Below, in pieces: positions 15,917 to 24,688 of a DNA stretch of 64,000 bases; positions within the stretch are counted from its first letter, which is position 1, and each line of letters starts with the position of its first letter. The stretch lies in the NCBI RefSeq assembly GCF_003259845.1, contig NZ_QLMJ01000003.1, positions 62,001-126,000 of the forward strand, in the 5' to 3' direction. Below the pieces are notes generated by a model, which saw only the letters and a program-made list of their open reading frames with translations, made no database searches and had not been told where the DNA came from. Made by a program: the position numbers and the translations under genes. The DNA comes from Actinoplanes lutulentus. Its GTDB lineage: Bacteria > Actinomycetota > Actinomycetes > Mycobacteriales > Micromonosporaceae.

Positions 15917-17146
15917 ATGGAACGGAAGATGATGATCGATCAGGCCAAGGTGCGAGTCCTTCTTCTGGAGAGCATCCACCCCGACGCGGTTTCCCGGCTC
16001 GAGGAAGACGGCTTCCAGGTCGAGTCTCTCCGCAACGCCTTCGACGAGGCTGAGCTGATCGAGCGGATTCCCGGGGTGCACCTTCTCGGCATCCGCTCCA
16101 AGACCCAGGTGACGGCAAAGGTGCTGGAGGCCGCAGACAGTCTGGTGGGCATCGGCGCGTTCTGCATCGGCACCGACCAGATCGACCTGCCGCACGCGTC
16201 AGCGACCGGCGTGGCCGTCTTCAACGCCCCGTTCTCCAACACCCGCTCGGTCGTCGAGCTGGCGATCGCCGAGATCATCGCGCTGACCCGCCGGCTCACC
16301 GAGAAGAACACGCTGATGCACAACGGCGTGTGGGACAAGTCGGCGGACGGCTCGCACGAGATCCGCGGCCGCCGCCTCGGCATCATCGGGTACGGCAACA
16401 TCGGCACCCAGCTGTCGGTGCTCGCCGAGAACCTCGGCATGTCGGTCTCGTTCTACGACACCGCCGACAAGCTGGCGCTGAGCAACGCGCACCGCTGCGC
16501 CAGCCTCGAGGAACTGCTGGAGACCAGCGACATCGTCACCATGCACGTGGACGGCCGTCCCGGTAACGCCGGCTTCTTCGGTGCCGAGCAGTTCGCGAAG
16601 ATGCGCCCCGGCAGCCTCTTCCTGAACCTCTCCCGCGGCATCGTGGTCGACCACCTGGCGCTGCGTGACGCGCTGAAGAGCGGCCACCTGTCCGGCGCCG
16701 CTGTCGACGTGTTCCCGAAAGAGCCGAAGGGCCGGGGTGACGAGTTCATCTCCGAGCTCCGCGGCCTGCCGAACGTGATCCTCACGCCGCACATCGGTGG
16801 CTCGACCGAGGAAGCGCAGTCGGACATCGGCGGCTTCGTGGCGAACAAGCTGGCGAAATTCGTGACCGAGGGCAACACCACGCTCAGCGTGAACCTGCCC
16901 GGTGTGTCCCTGCCGGAGTCGCCCGGACTGCACCGCATCGTGCACGTCCACAACAACACGCCGGGTGTGCTCGCCCAGGTCAACCGGATCATGGCGGAGC
17001 ACAACGTCAACGTCGAGGGTCAGATGCTCAGCACCCGCGGCGAGTACGGGTACCTGATCACCGACATCGCCGCCGGTTACGCCGACGAGGTGCTCGTGCA
17101 GCTCCGCGCCATGGAGCAGACGGTCCGCCTGCGCGTTCTGGACTGA
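15917..17146 (+). CDS. serA: D-3-phosphoglycerate dehydrogenase, E. coli-type length
   Basis: First step of serine biosynthesis: 3-phosphoglycerate to phosphohydroxypyruvate with NAD. The 409 residues align throughout with E. coli SerA: GIRSKTQVT, GAFCIGTDQIDL, NAPFSNTRSVVELAIAEII, the NAD site LGIIGYGNIGTQLSVLAENLGM, MRPGSLFLNLSRGIVVD (catalytic Arg), VDVFPKEP and LTPHIGGSTEEAQ (catalytic His). The C-terminal ACT domain, IVHVHNNTPGVLAQVNRIMAEHNVNVEGQ, suggests serine feedback. Actinobacteria more often carry the longer SerA with an extra intervening domain, so this short form may be a second paralog. The start could instead be the ATG pair at 15929/15932. A strong terminator follows. Confidence 0.95.
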   Translation: MERKMMIDQAKVRVLLLESIHPDAVSRLEEDGFQVESLRNAFDEAELIERIPGVHLLGIRSKTQVTAKVLEAADSLVGIGAFCIGTDQIDLPHASATGVAVFNAPFSNTRSVVELAIAEIIALTRRLTEKNTLMHNGVWDKSADGSHEIRGRRLGIIGYGNIGTQLSVLAENLGMSVSFYDTADKLALSNAHRCASLEELLETSDIVTMHVDGRPGNAGFFGAEQFAKMRPGSLFLNLSRGIVVDHLALRDALKSGHLSGAAVDVFPKEPKGRGDEFISELRGLPNVILTPHIGGSTEEAQSDIGGFVANKLAKFVTEGNTTLSVNLPGVSLPESPGLHRIVHVHNNTPGVLAQVNRIMAEHNVNVEGQMLSTRGEYGYLITDIAAGYADEVLVQLRAMEQTVRLRVLD

Positions 17147-17160
17147 GATCGTTGTTGAGA

Positions 17161-17193
17161 GATGCCGCCGGGGTGTTCCCCGGCGGCATCTTT
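17161..17193. terminator. serA terminator, convergent
   Basis: Perfect 13-bp stem (17161-17173 with 17178-17190), loop TGTT, followed by TTT. It separates serA from the convergent gene ending at 17193. Confidence 0.9.
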
Positions 17194-18932
17194 CATTTGG
17201 CGTTCTCGACAGTCAGCAGGGTTATCGGCGCGACCGCGTCCACGTCGTAACGGTCGGCGTTCTGCCAGTCCTTCGGCGTGAGCGTGGAGCCCGGCGGAAC
17301 ATCCCGGAGGGTACGAGCACCCGCCGTGACCGTCGACGCGCCGCCACCCACCTTGACCCGCACCGGGCTGCTGGCCGGAGCTCGCAGCAGCAGCTCCTCC
17401 ACCCCGCCGGTGATCTTCATGGGCACGGTTCCGGTGGCCTTCGCGAGGGTCACCTCGGCCCGGCGGGTTCCGCCCACCACTTCGATTCCGCTGACCCGGC
17501 CCTCGCTGAGGTCCAGGACGCGTTCGGCCGCGTACCCGGAGAAACGCAGCGTCCAGCGCACCTCGGCGGCGAGCAGCACCTCGATCTCCCCGCCGGTGGC
17601 CTTGTCGGCGTCCCGGGTCAGGTCGAGGCGTACCGCGTCGTCGCGCAGTTCCGCGTTCGGGTAGATGCCGGCGCCCTCGGCCGCGCTGATCCGGTACAGG
17701 TCGGTGCCGAGGTCGGCGATCCGCACGCGGACCCGGTCGGTCGCCGCCAGCAGCTCGAACGATCCGATGGTCCGGCCGTCGAGCGGCGCGCTGACCGCCG
17801 CCTGGCTGGTGGTGCCACCGCCGTTGCCGAGCTGGAGCATCTCCGGGATCTTGGAGTCCGGCCCGGAGTAGTAGACGATCCCGGTCAGGGCGATCGCTGC
17901 CAGCGCCACCACGCCGAGCACCGCCATGCCGAACGTCACGGCCCGCGACTGCCGCGGCCTTTGCGGGGGTACGACCGGAGCAGGTGCCGTGTCGGACCAC
18001 ACGACCGGCTCGTCCCAGACCGGCGCCAGCCGGCCCTCGTTGTTCCCGGACCACGGCGGCGGGGAGTCGAATCCGTCCACCGAGGACGCCGGCCGGTTGG
18101 CCGGCTCGAAGGTGATCGGCGCCCAGGAGCTGGTGGCCCAGTGCTCGACGGGCGGGTCCAGGGTCTGCCCGGAGCCGCCCGACGCGGGCGCGGGCTCGAA
18201 GCCGGCCGAAGCAGGCGGCCACGGGGCTTCCGGAACGGGGTTCCAGGCGCTCTGCTCCGGCACGGAACGGGGAGCCGGAGCAGGAGCCGGGGCCGGAGCA
18301 GGAGCCGCCGCCGGAGTGTCCCGGCGGCGGATGACCGGCAGCGAACCAGAGGCGCCGCTGCTGCGCCGGCCACCACCGATCGGTCCGTCACTGAATCCGA
18401 ACGAGGCCCGCCCGGGCCCACCGGGAGAGGCCGGCCCGAACTCGGGCGCCGGCGTGCCGGCGGGTGCCTGCTTGACCGTTGGTGCCGGAATAGCGGCGGG
18501 TGGCGCCGGCACCGGATCCGCGTCCCCGGAGCGGGATGCGAAATTAGAGCTGGAAGCCGAGCTTGAGGAGAAACCTGAGGGCGAGCCCGGAGCAGGGCTG
18601 GACGCCGACAGGGACGAGAATCCGCTGGATGACCGCGAGGAGGACCGGGGTGTGAGCCCCGAGGTCAGCCGCGCCGACGTCCGGGCGGGCAACCCGGTCG
18701 GAGCGCTTTTCTCAGCCGCCTTCTTGGCCGGCACGAACGGCTTGGGCATGAACGATTCGTCATCTGCCACAACGGGCACCTCAGACGACCCCGGCGCCCC
18801 CGCGCCGAACCATCCGCCTTCTGGTGCATCGGACTGTTTAGCCTCTGGCATCGTCGCCCCCGGACGACGCTGAGGCAGATCGGTGTCGGTCACGGCCGGA
18901 TCGGACGGCGTGCCGACAGCGGTACGGTCCAC
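17193..18932 (-). CDS. Proline/serine-rich single-pass membrane protein with DUF-like beta exterior domain
   Basis: A 579-residue protein. Residues 1 to about 330 are cytoplasmic and low-complexity: a Ser-rich block (SSRSSSGFSSLSASS), an (AP)n stretch and Trp-containing motifs (WNPVPEAPWPP, EHWATSSWAP). One TM (about 350-373, VTFGMAVLGVVALAAIALTGIVYY) leads to an exterior region of about 200 residues with regular beta-strand spacing (LLAATDRVRVRIADLGTDLYRIS ... VAPITLLTVENAK). The exterior half looks like a beta-solenoid or adhesin-type module; no known family is recognised. The GTG at 18932 is chosen because an excellent AGGGAGGT lies six bases upstream; the open frame extends to 19040, overlapping the response regulator. 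Confidence 0.7.
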   Translation of the reverse strand: MDRTAVGTPSDPAVTDTDLPQRRPGATMPEAKQSDAPEGGWFGAGAPGSSEVPVVADDESFMPKPFVPAKKAAEKSAPTGLPARTSARLTSGLTPRSSSRSSSGFSSLSASSPAPGSPSGFSSSSASSSNFASRSGDADPVPAPPAAIPAPTVKQAPAGTPAPEFGPASPGGPGRASFGFSDGPIGGGRRSSGASGSLPVIRRRDTPAAAPAPAPAPAPAPRSVPEQSAWNPVPEAPWPPASAGFEPAPASGGSGQTLDPPVEHWATSSWAPITFEPANRPASSVDGFDSPPPWSGNNEGRLAPVWDEPVVWSDTAPAPVVPPQRPRQSRAVTFGMAVLGVVALAAIALTGIVYYSGPDSKIPEMLQLGNGGGTTSQAAVSAPLDGRTIGSFELLAATDRVRVRIADLGTDLYRISAAEGAGIYPNAELRDDAVRLDLTRDADKATGGEIEVLLAAEVRWTLRFSGYAAERVLDLSEGRVSGIEVVGGTRRAEVTLAKATGTVPMKITGGVEELLLRAPASSPVRVKVGGGASTVTAGARTLRDVPPGSTLTPKDWQNADRYDVDAVAPITLLTVENAK

Positions 18933-19017
18933 TGCGATACCTCCCTGCGACGCCTCTCGGGTAAGGCCCCCGAATGGAGTACGGAAGGAATCGCCTGTCG
19001 GATGAGTGACCGGCGAT

Positions 19018-19674
19018 TTACCGCGGGTCAGGTCGGACAAGTCCGCGACGATTGGCGATCGCGACCGCTTCCAGCTGGCTGTGCGCGCCCAGTTTGGCGA
19101 GCACGGCTTTCTGATATCCGCGGCACGTGTGCACGCTGATCCCGAGCCGCCGGGCCACCGCGCGAGCGTCCAGACCGGCCGCCATCAGCTGCAACACCTC
19201 GTCCTCACGAGCGGTAAGACCGCTGGCCCGGGGCACGCTGACCGGCGACGTGCTGCGCAGCAGACGCGCCAGGATGTCGGTGGAGACGGTCATGCCGCCG
19301 ACGTGCGCGGTACGCAACGCGTTCAGCACGTCGCCGAGCGCACCGTTCTTGGACAGGAACCCGGCGAAACCGGCGGCGGTCGCCCGGCGTACCAATGCCT
19401 GTTCCTCGCTCGCAGTGAGGATCACCACACGCGAATCGGGCTGGCGCACCCTGATCAACTCGGCGATCGCGATGCCGTCGGCATCGGACAGTTCGGGATC
19501 GAGCAGGATCACGTCGGGCGTCAGCTCCGCCGCAAGGCTCAACGCCTCCTGCCCGGTACGCGCGTGGCCCACCCACCGAAGATCGGGTTGACCAGCCAAA
19601 GCATGTCCGAGCAGCTCTGCGAAGGTCTGGTGACCGTCGACGACGAGGACTCGTATCGTCTCGCCGTTGTCCAT
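19018..19674 (-). CDS. NarL/LuxR-family response regulator
   Basis: A 218-residue regulator. The receiver (1-125) has phospho-acceptor Asp59 in DVILLDPEL, T87 region VILTASE and K/N at FLSKNG. The C-terminal LuxR-type HTH (about 150-212) reads LTAREDEVLQLMAAGLDARAVARRLGISVHTCRGYQKAVLAKLGAHSQLEAVAIA. No sensor kinase is adjacent, so it is an orphan regulator. It lies just upstream of the proline-rich membrane protein on the same strand (85 bp between 19018 and that gene's chosen start), which could be its target or partner. The GYQKAVLAKL recognition region is slightly unusual, lacking the common VKNHV/VKTHL. Confidence 0.92.
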   Translation of the reverse strand: MDNGETIRVLVVDGHQTFAELLGHALAGQPDLRWVGHARTGQEALSLAAELTPDVILLDPELSDADGIAIAELIRVRQPDSRVVILTASEEQALVRRATAAGFAGFLSKNGALGDVLNALRTAHVGGMTVSTDILARLLRSTSPVSVPRASGLTAREDEVLQLMAAGLDARAVARRLGISVHTCRGYQKAVLAKLGAHSQLEAVAIANRRGLVRPDPR

Positions 19675-19901
19675 ACGTCACCTTCCTCTATCCGCCCGTC
19701 TGGGCTCCGCGCAGTCTAAGGATTACCTGCCTCGATGGCGGCCCTACCAACAGACGGCCAATGCGGCACCGAGCCTGACACACCCGGTACACCCGACGCC
19801 GGGTTGCCTCCGAGCGGATGCGATAACCAGTCTTTCGGCCGAGTGTCCCCCTCGCTTTGGGGCCTTGCTGCCCCGGACTTCGAAGCGCAGAGTTTGTGAT
19901 C

Positions 19902-20384
19902 ATGTTCGAGATCCAGCTCTTCGGCCGTCTCGAGGTCCGCACGCGGGGCATCAGCCTCTCCGGCGACGACTTCGGCGGCGAGCGTCCCCGTCACCTGCTC
20001 GCCCTCCTGGCGCTGCGCGGGGAACGGTCGCTTGTGGATCTGGCGTACCTGGTTGGCGTGCCTGCCGTGACGCTGAAAGACGACCTCGCGGTGCTGCGCG
20101 ACCGCCTCGAGCCGGGTGTCCGCAGCCGCGACTCGGTGATCGCCGGGCGCCGCAACCGGCTGTTCCTGGTCCCCGAGCGGGTCCGCGTCGACGTCGCCAC
20201 CTTCGACGAGCTGATCGCGGCCGCCGCCGGCCGGACCGCCGAGCGCGCCGCCCGCCCGCTGACCGCCGCGGCGTACGTGGCCGCCCGCCCGCTGCTGGAG
20301 GACGTCGACACGCCGTGGGCCGCCGAGGCGCGGGGCGAATACCGGGCGAAGCTCGTGATGAGCGCACAACCCATCCGGAGCTGA
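19902..20384 (+). CDS. Short OmpR/SARP-type winged-helix regulator
   Basis: A 160-residue protein starting MFEIQLFGRLEVRTRGISLSGDDFGGERPRHLLALLALRGERSLVDLAYLVG, which is the winged-helix trans_reg_C domain of SARP/AfsR-type regulators (IQLFGRLEV, RPRHLLALLAL). The rest (about 95-160) resembles only the first helices of a BTAD domain (VRVDVATFDELIAAAAGRTAERAARPLTAAAYVAARPLLED). The full BTAD/TPR array is missing, so it is a mini-SARP, possibly needing a partner. The ATG at 19902 is preferred to the upstream frame start at 19857 because similarity begins there. It is followed 13 bp later by the methyltransferase gene. Confidence 0.75.
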   Translation: MFEIQLFGRLEVRTRGISLSGDDFGGERPRHLLALLALRGERSLVDLAYLVGVPAVTLKDDLAVLRDRLEPGVRSRDSVIAGRRNRLFLVPERVRVDVATFDELIAAAAGRTAERAARPLTAAAYVAARPLLEDVDTPWAAEARGEYRAKLVMSAQPIRS

Positions 20385-20397
20385 AAAGATCGGTGGG

Positions 20398-20982
20398 GTG
20401 TTCTCCACCCAACTGAAACCGGTCCCGCTCACCCCGGAGATCAGCCTCCATCTGGCCGGCGATCACCAGGGCTTGTTCAGCGGCGACTTCCACAGCGATC
20501 AGCCACCCCCGTTCTGGGCCTTCGTCTGGGCCGGCGGCCAGTCCCTGGCCCGCTATCTGCTCGACGATCCCGCGCAGGCGGCCGGCAAGCGCGTCCTTGA
20601 GGTCGCCTGCGGTTCCGGAGTGGCCTCGATCGCCGCCGCCCGATGCGGCGCTTCCAGCGTCTGCGCCACCGACATCGACCCGGACGCGGTGGCCGCCGCG
20701 CGCCGCAACGCCGCCGCGAACGGCGTGACCCTGGCCGAGACCGAGGACGCCCCTGACCTGGTCCTGGCCGGCGACGTCTTCTACAGCCCGTCGGTCGCCC
20801 CGCAGATGACATCGTTCCTGCGTGCGGCCCGGAAAGCGGGTGCCACGGTTCTGGTTGGCGACCCCGGACGCGGGTACTTTCCCGGTCGTCTCTTCGAGAG
20901 GGTGGCCGAGTACACCGTCCCGGTGCCGGCCGCGCTTGAGGAGACCGAGTCTCTGGTCTGCGGCATCTGGAAGATGAAATGA
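20398..20982 (+). CDS. SAM-dependent methyltransferase, ETFB-KMT/Nnt1-like
   Basis: A 194-residue class I methyltransferase. Motif I is KRVLEVACGSGVASIAAARCGASSVCATDIDPDAV (about 64-98), and post-motif residues DAPDLVLAGDVFYSPSVAPQMTSFLR match the methyltransferase-16 / PrmA-like lysine methyltransferase group (D/G-x-F-Y at motif IV). The N-terminal HQGLFSGDFHSDQPPPFWAFVWAGGQSLARYLLD is typical of ETFB lysine methyltransferase and nicotinamide N-methyltransferase-like proteins. The substrate is unknown. A GTG start at 20398 is used; the mini-SARP gene ends 13 bp upstream, so they may be cotranscribed. Confidence 0.85.
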   Translation: MFSTQLKPVPLTPEISLHLAGDHQGLFSGDFHSDQPPPFWAFVWAGGQSLARYLLDDPAQAAGKRVLEVACGSGVASIAAARCGASSVCATDIDPDAVAAARRNAAANGVTLAETEDAPDLVLAGDVFYSPSVAPQMTSFLRAARKAGATVLVGDPGRGYFPGRLFERVAEYTVPVPAALEETESLVCGIWKMK

Positions 20983-21045
20983 GAATGCGTTCATCACGCA
21001 ACCACTTGTAGGCTGCAACCAAACCTCGAGAGAGATGGCGAACGC

Positions 21046-21522
21046 TTGCATCACGACCACGACACCGGCCAGCTGGCCGACGAGATCGCCCGATTCATCC
21101 GATTGGGCACTCGTTTCCGGGGCATGCTCAAAGTGGGAGACCTCGGTGCCGAGTTCTCCGCGCTCATGCTGCTGCGGCCGCTGCGTGAGCAGGGCCCGAT
21201 GCGAGTCACCGACCTGGCCGAGATCAAGCAGGCCGACCCGTCGACGATCAGCCGTCAGGTCGCGCAGCTGGTGAAAGCCGGGCTGGCCCGCCGTGAGGCC
21301 GACCCGGTGGACGGCCGCGCGTCGCGCCTCGCGGTCACCGAGTCCGGCGTGGCCGCCTGCGATCGGCTCCGGGACGCCCGGGTGGCGCTGCTCGCGAGCG
21401 CGCTGCACGAGTGGCCGGCCGACCGCGTCGCCGTCTTCACCGACATGTTCGAAGAATTCAACAGCTTGATCGAGACGCACCTCCGGCTCGATCCCACCGC
21501 ACCCCCACGGGAGAATCCGTGA
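21046..21522 (+). CDS. MarR-family transcriptional regulator
   Basis: A 158-residue winged-helix dimer regulator: RFIRLGTRFRGML, LREQGPMRVTDLAEIKQADPSTISRQVAQLVKAGLARREADPVDGRASRLAVTESG is the complete MarR HTH and wing. Only a TTG start (21046) gives the whole N-terminal helix; GAGAGATGG lies about 8 bases upstream. An ATG at 21124 would cut the dimerisation helix. The gene overlaps the MFS gene by 4 bp (GTGA), so it should repress its own operon and respond to the exported drug. The 63-bp gap upstream has a TGCGT-TCATC-ACGCA palindrome (about 20994-21008) and two GCAACCA repeats that could be operators. Confidence 0.93.
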   Translation: MHHDHDTGQLADEIARFIRLGTRFRGMLKVGDLGAEFSALMLLRPLREQGPMRVTDLAEIKQADPSTISRQVAQLVKAGLARREADPVDGRASRLAVTESGVAACDRLRDARVALLASALHEWPADRVAVFTDMFEEFNSLIETHLRLDPTAPPRENP

Positions 21523-23153
21523 GTCACCCGAGCCCACCGGCTACCGCGCCGGTGGAATTCACCCACCGCCAGATCCTGACGATCCTCGGCGGCCTGATGA
21601 TGGGCATGTTCCTGGCCGCCCTCGATCAGACGATCATGGCGACCGCGACCCGGACCATCGCTGACGACCTCCAGGGCTTCGACCTTCAGGCGTGGGCGAC
21701 CACGGCGTTCCTGATCACTTCCACGATCTCCACGCCGCTGTACGGCAAGTTGTCCGACATCTACGGACGGCGCCCGTTCTTCCTCCTCGCCATCGGCATC
21801 TTCATCGTCGGCTCGTTCCTCTGCGGCCTCTCCGACAACATGTGGCAGCTGGCCGGGTTCCGGGCGATCCAGGGCATCGGCGCCGGCGGTCTCATGTCGC
21901 TCGCGCTGGCCATCATCGGCGACATCGTGCCGCCCCGCGAGCGCGCCAAGTACCAGGGCTTCTTCCTGGCCGTCTTCGGCACCGCGAGCGTCCTCGGCCC
22001 GATTCTCGGCGGCTTCTTCGCCGGCGCCGACGAGCTGCTCTGGTTGTCCGGCTGGCGCTGGGTGTTCTTCATCAACGTGCCGATCGGCCTCGCCGCGATG
22101 GCCGTCGTCGCGAAGGTGCTGCACCTGCCGCACCAGCGGGTCAACCACCGGATCGACTGGCCCGGCGCGCTCACCCTGATCCTCGGTCTGGTGCCGCTGC
22201 TGACCGTCGCCGAGCAGGGCCGTGACTGGGGCTGGGGTTCCGGCCGCTCGATCGCCTGTTACGTGGTCGGCGTGGTCGGCATCATCGGCTTCATCCTGGC
22301 CGAGAGGGCTTACAAGCACGAGGCACTGCTGCCGCTGCGGCTCTTCAGCAACCGGACCGTCGCGGTCGGCGCCGCGTCCAGCACGATCCTCGGCATGGCG
22401 ATGTTCGGCGGCCTGATGACCGTCCCGCTGTACCTGCAGATCGTGAAGGGCTCCACCGCCACGATGGCCGGGCTCCAGATGATCCCGTTCGTGTTCGGCA
22501 TCATGGCCGGCTCGATCACCTCCGGTCAGCTGATCTCCCGGACCGGCCGCTACCGGATCTTCCCGATCATCGGCAGCTCGCTCATGGTGGTCGCGCTCTT
22601 CCTCTTCTCCCGGGTCGGCGCGGACACCCCGCTGTGGCAGACCATGCTGGTCATGGTGCTGATGGGCCTCGGCCTGGGCAGCAACATGCAGCCGATGATC
22701 ACCGCCGTGCAGAACGCTGTCTCGCCCCGGGAGATCGGCGTGGCGACCGGCGCGGTGACGTTCTTCCGCTCGATGGGCGGCACGCTCGGCACCGCGGTCT
22801 TCCTCTCGGTGCTCTTCAACGTCCTGCCCGGCAACATCGCCAGCTCGTACCAGGAGGCGGCGAAGGACCCGGCGTTCCAGCAGGCCGCGGCCGATCCGGC
22901 GCAGCAGGCGCTGCTCGCGCAGGCGAAGGGCGGTGACGCGCTCACCGACACGTCGTTCATCACCAAGCTGACCGACGTGGTCGCCCACCCGTTCAAGGTC
23001 GGCTTCTCGGACAGCGTGCACGTCGTTTACCTGATGGCGTTCTTCATCATGCTGATCGGCCTGATCGTGGTGTTCTTCCTGCCGGAGCTGCCGCTCCAGC
23101 AGCGCTCCGCGCAACAGGCCCGCGCCGAGGACGCCCTCAAGGCCGAGGCCTGA
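21519..23153 (+). CDS. MFS drug exporter, DHA2/EmrB family (14 TM)
   Basis: A 544-residue transporter with 14 predicted helices. Motif A is GKLSDIYGRRPFFL, motif C-like GTASVLGPILGGFF, and the start is QILTILGGLMMGMFLAALDQTIMATATRTIADDLQG, typical of DHA2 antiporters (LDxTIVxVALP variant). Helices 13-14 are followed by an Ala/Gln-rich tail. The GTG at 21519 overlaps the marR stop; the longer open frame from 21411 lies inside marR. It is probably a proton-coupled multidrug exporter under MarR control; the substrates are unknown. Confidence 0.95.
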   Translation: MSHPSPPATAPVEFTHRQILTILGGLMMGMFLAALDQTIMATATRTIADDLQGFDLQAWATTAFLITSTISTPLYGKLSDIYGRRPFFLLAIGIFIVGSFLCGLSDNMWQLAGFRAIQGIGAGGLMSLALAIIGDIVPPRERAKYQGFFLAVFGTASVLGPILGGFFAGADELLWLSGWRWVFFINVPIGLAAMAVVAKVLHLPHQRVNHRIDWPGALTLILGLVPLLTVAEQGRDWGWGSGRSIACYVVGVVGIIGFILAERAYKHEALLPLRLFSNRTVAVGAASSTILGMAMFGGLMTVPLYLQIVKGSTATMAGLQMIPFVFGIMAGSITSGQLISRTGRYRIFPIIGSSLMVVALFLFSRVGADTPLWQTMLVMVLMGLGLGSNMQPMITAVQNAVSPREIGVATGAVTFFRSMGGTLGTAVFLSVLFNVLPGNIASSYQEAAKDPAFQQAAADPAQQALLAQAKGGDALTDTSFITKLTDVVAHPFKVGFSDSVHVVYLMAFFIMLIGLIVVFFLPELPLQQRSAQQARAEDALKAEA

Positions 23154-23169
23154 CAAGATCAAGATCAAA

Positions 23170-23207
23170 TTCCGAGGGTACGGGCGAAGCACCCCGTACC
23201 CTCGGAA
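23170..23207. terminator. Bidirectional terminator after MFS exporter
   Basis: Perfect 15-bp stem (23170-23184 with 23193-23207), 8-nt loop, followed by AAAACTTACTT. It lies between convergent MFS and mhuD. Confidence 0.9.
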
Positions 23208-23210
23208 AAC

Positions 23211-23513
23211 TTACTTATGGACCGACTGGACGACCTCGAACTCCAGGAGGCTGGCACCGCTGGCGACCGGCTTGGCCCGCTCGCCGGAGTGCGCCTCCTT
23301 GGCGCCGCCGCTGGACCACGCCTGGAACGCCTCCTCGGACTCCCAGCGGGTGTAAACGAAGTACCGGTTGTCGCCGGACACCGGGCGCAGCAGCTCGAAC
23401 CCGAGGAAGCCCGGTGAGTTCTCCACAGCGCCCTGCCGCGCGGCGAACCGCTTCTCCAGCTCGGGGCCGGCGCCCTCGGGAACCTCAATCGCGTTGATCT
23501 TCACAACAGCCAT
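23211..23513 (-). CDS. mhuD: Heme-degrading monooxygenase, MhuD-like
   Basis: A 100-residue dimeric ferredoxin-like ABM-fold protein that degrades heme. From memory the sequence is close to Mycobacterium tuberculosis MhuD along its whole length: MAVVKINAIEVPEGAGPELEKRFAARQGAVENSPGFLGFELLRPV, RWESEEAFQAW and AKPVASGASLLEFEVV. The functional residues fall at the same numbers, Asn7, Trp66 and heme-ligand His75. MhuD opens heme to mycobilin without releasing CO; which product this homolog makes cannot be read. It is a single gene convergent with the MFS exporter, with no heme-uptake genes nearby. Confidence 0.92.
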   Translation of the reverse strand: MAVVKINAIEVPEGAGPELEKRFAARQGAVENSPGFLGFELLRPVSGDNRYFVYTRWESEEAFQAWSSGGAKEAHSGERAKPVASGASLLEFEVVQSVHK

Positions 23514-23576
23514 GCCGTCACGCTACTGCGCATGCCTGAGAGCCGCGGAGACCCGCCGGAGCGGCGAGCCCCGGCG

Positions 23577-24383
23577 TCACCCGCCGGATTTGCGGGCCGC
23601 GGCGGCCACCAGCCGCTCGGCGACGACGCGGCGGTCCAGGCCGAGCCGCTGGGCGCTCTCCTGCAGGATCGAGTACGCCTCCTGCACGCCGCAGCCGCGC
23701 TGAGCGATGATCACGCCGACCGCCCGGTCGACCTCGGCACCCTCGGTGAGTGCCGCGCGCCGGCCCAGCTCGCCGAGCAGCACCTCGGCCTGCCCGCCGA
23801 TCGCCATCGCGGTGACCAGCAGTTCCGGGCCGGGGTCGCCGGCGTCCTCCAGGTACACGCTGAGCCCGCCGACCGCGGTGCGCCGCACGTCGAGCGGGAT
23901 CGCCGCGACCGCGCGCAGCCCGCTGGCCGTCGCGGCCTCACGCAGCTGCGGCCAGCGCTCGTCGACGGTCAGGTCGCCGGAGGTCACCAGGGTGCGGGTC
24001 CGTGCTGCTTCGAGCCCGGGTCCGGTGCTCATCTCGTACTGTCGCCTGTCGAAGATCTCGCTCGCGGAGCCGGAGGCGGCCTCGGTGAGCGGGCCACCCT
24101 CACCGATGAGCGCGACCGAGCAACGGACCGCGCCCGGCAGGGAGCTCACCGCGAACGCGGTGAGGCGATCGAGGGCACGCGGCAGCGTGTCCGCGGAGAG
24201 CAGGCGGACGGTCAGCTCGTGCAGCATCCCGGCGAGCTCGACCGGGTGCGGGCCGGTGCCGGCGGGGATGTCGCCGGCGAAAAGGCCCGACGTGGATCGC
24301 CGTGACCTGCGGGAAGAGAGGGTGCGTCGGAGCGAGCGGCCGCCTGTCGAGGCGGCCGGGACGCGACGTTGCGGAACGGACAC
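23577..24383 (-). CDS. GAF-ANTAR domain regulator
   Basis: A 268-residue probable RNA-binding antiterminator. The GAF domain spans about 55-195 (LLSADTLPRALDRLTAFAVSSLPGAVRCSVALIG ... VRRTAVGGLSVYL). The C-terminal ANTAR domain follows: LTEGAEVDRAVGVIIAQRGCGVQEAYSILQESAQRLGLDRRVVAERLVAAAARK. ANTAR proteins bind dual-hairpin RNA motifs and allow read-through. The start is GTG 24383 with AGGA about 10 bases upstream; the frame extends to 24671 but without domain similarity. No kinase is adjacent. A CRP-type palindrome sits at 24689-24704, upstream of the gene. Confidence 0.85.
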   Translation of the reverse strand: MSVPQRRVPAASTGGRSLRRTLSSRRSRRSTSGLFAGDIPAGTGPHPVELAGMLHELTVRLLSADTLPRALDRLTAFAVSSLPGAVRCSVALIGEGGPLTEAASGSASEIFDRRQYEMSTGPGLEAARTRTLVTSGDLTVDERWPQLREAATASGLRAVAAIPLDVRRTAVGGLSVYLEDAGDPGPELLVTAMAIGGQAEVLLGELGRRAALTEGAEVDRAVGVIIAQRGCGVQEAYSILQESAQRLGLDRRVVAERLVAAAARKSGG

Positions 24384-24688
24384 GCCAGGGATCCTGCCAC
24401 GTCGATAAGAAATCGGGGTGGTCGAGGTGCCCCGTTCGAGGGGTCCTGTCCCGATAAACCTTCTCGCCCGCCGAAGACGAAAAAATGCCGGAGAAAGTAG
24501 TACGCCGCCCCCCGGCGAACCGGAAGGCGGCGCTGAGTGCCGGTGTGCAGGTCGCCTCGCGGCGAAAGGCTCAACACGGCTCCAGCCGAACTGGTATTCC
24601 GTGAAGGCAAAGGGTGAGGCCCGGGGACACTGGGCACACCGGCATTCGTTCTCAACTGTCGGTCGCCCCACGCGATTCCTGCAGTACT
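24384..24688. other. Upstream region of ANTAR gene, no gene seen
   Basis: About 305 bp. Open frames on both strands are not gene-like. It includes several short GC-rich hairpins around 24495-24545 (GCCGCC..GGCGGC type) and could be a long 5' leader of the ANTAR gene. Confidence 0.5.

Noticed and set aside
15862..16053. Upstream ORF beginning at the GTG/ATG before serA
   Set aside because: It overlaps serA out of frame and its sequence is a frame shadow; a regulatory leader peptide was considered but no serine-rich run is present.
21255..23192. 645-codon minus-strand open frame
   Set aside because: Antisense to the DHA2 exporter and rich in His/Arg/Asp/Gln from GC-skewed codons; no domain.
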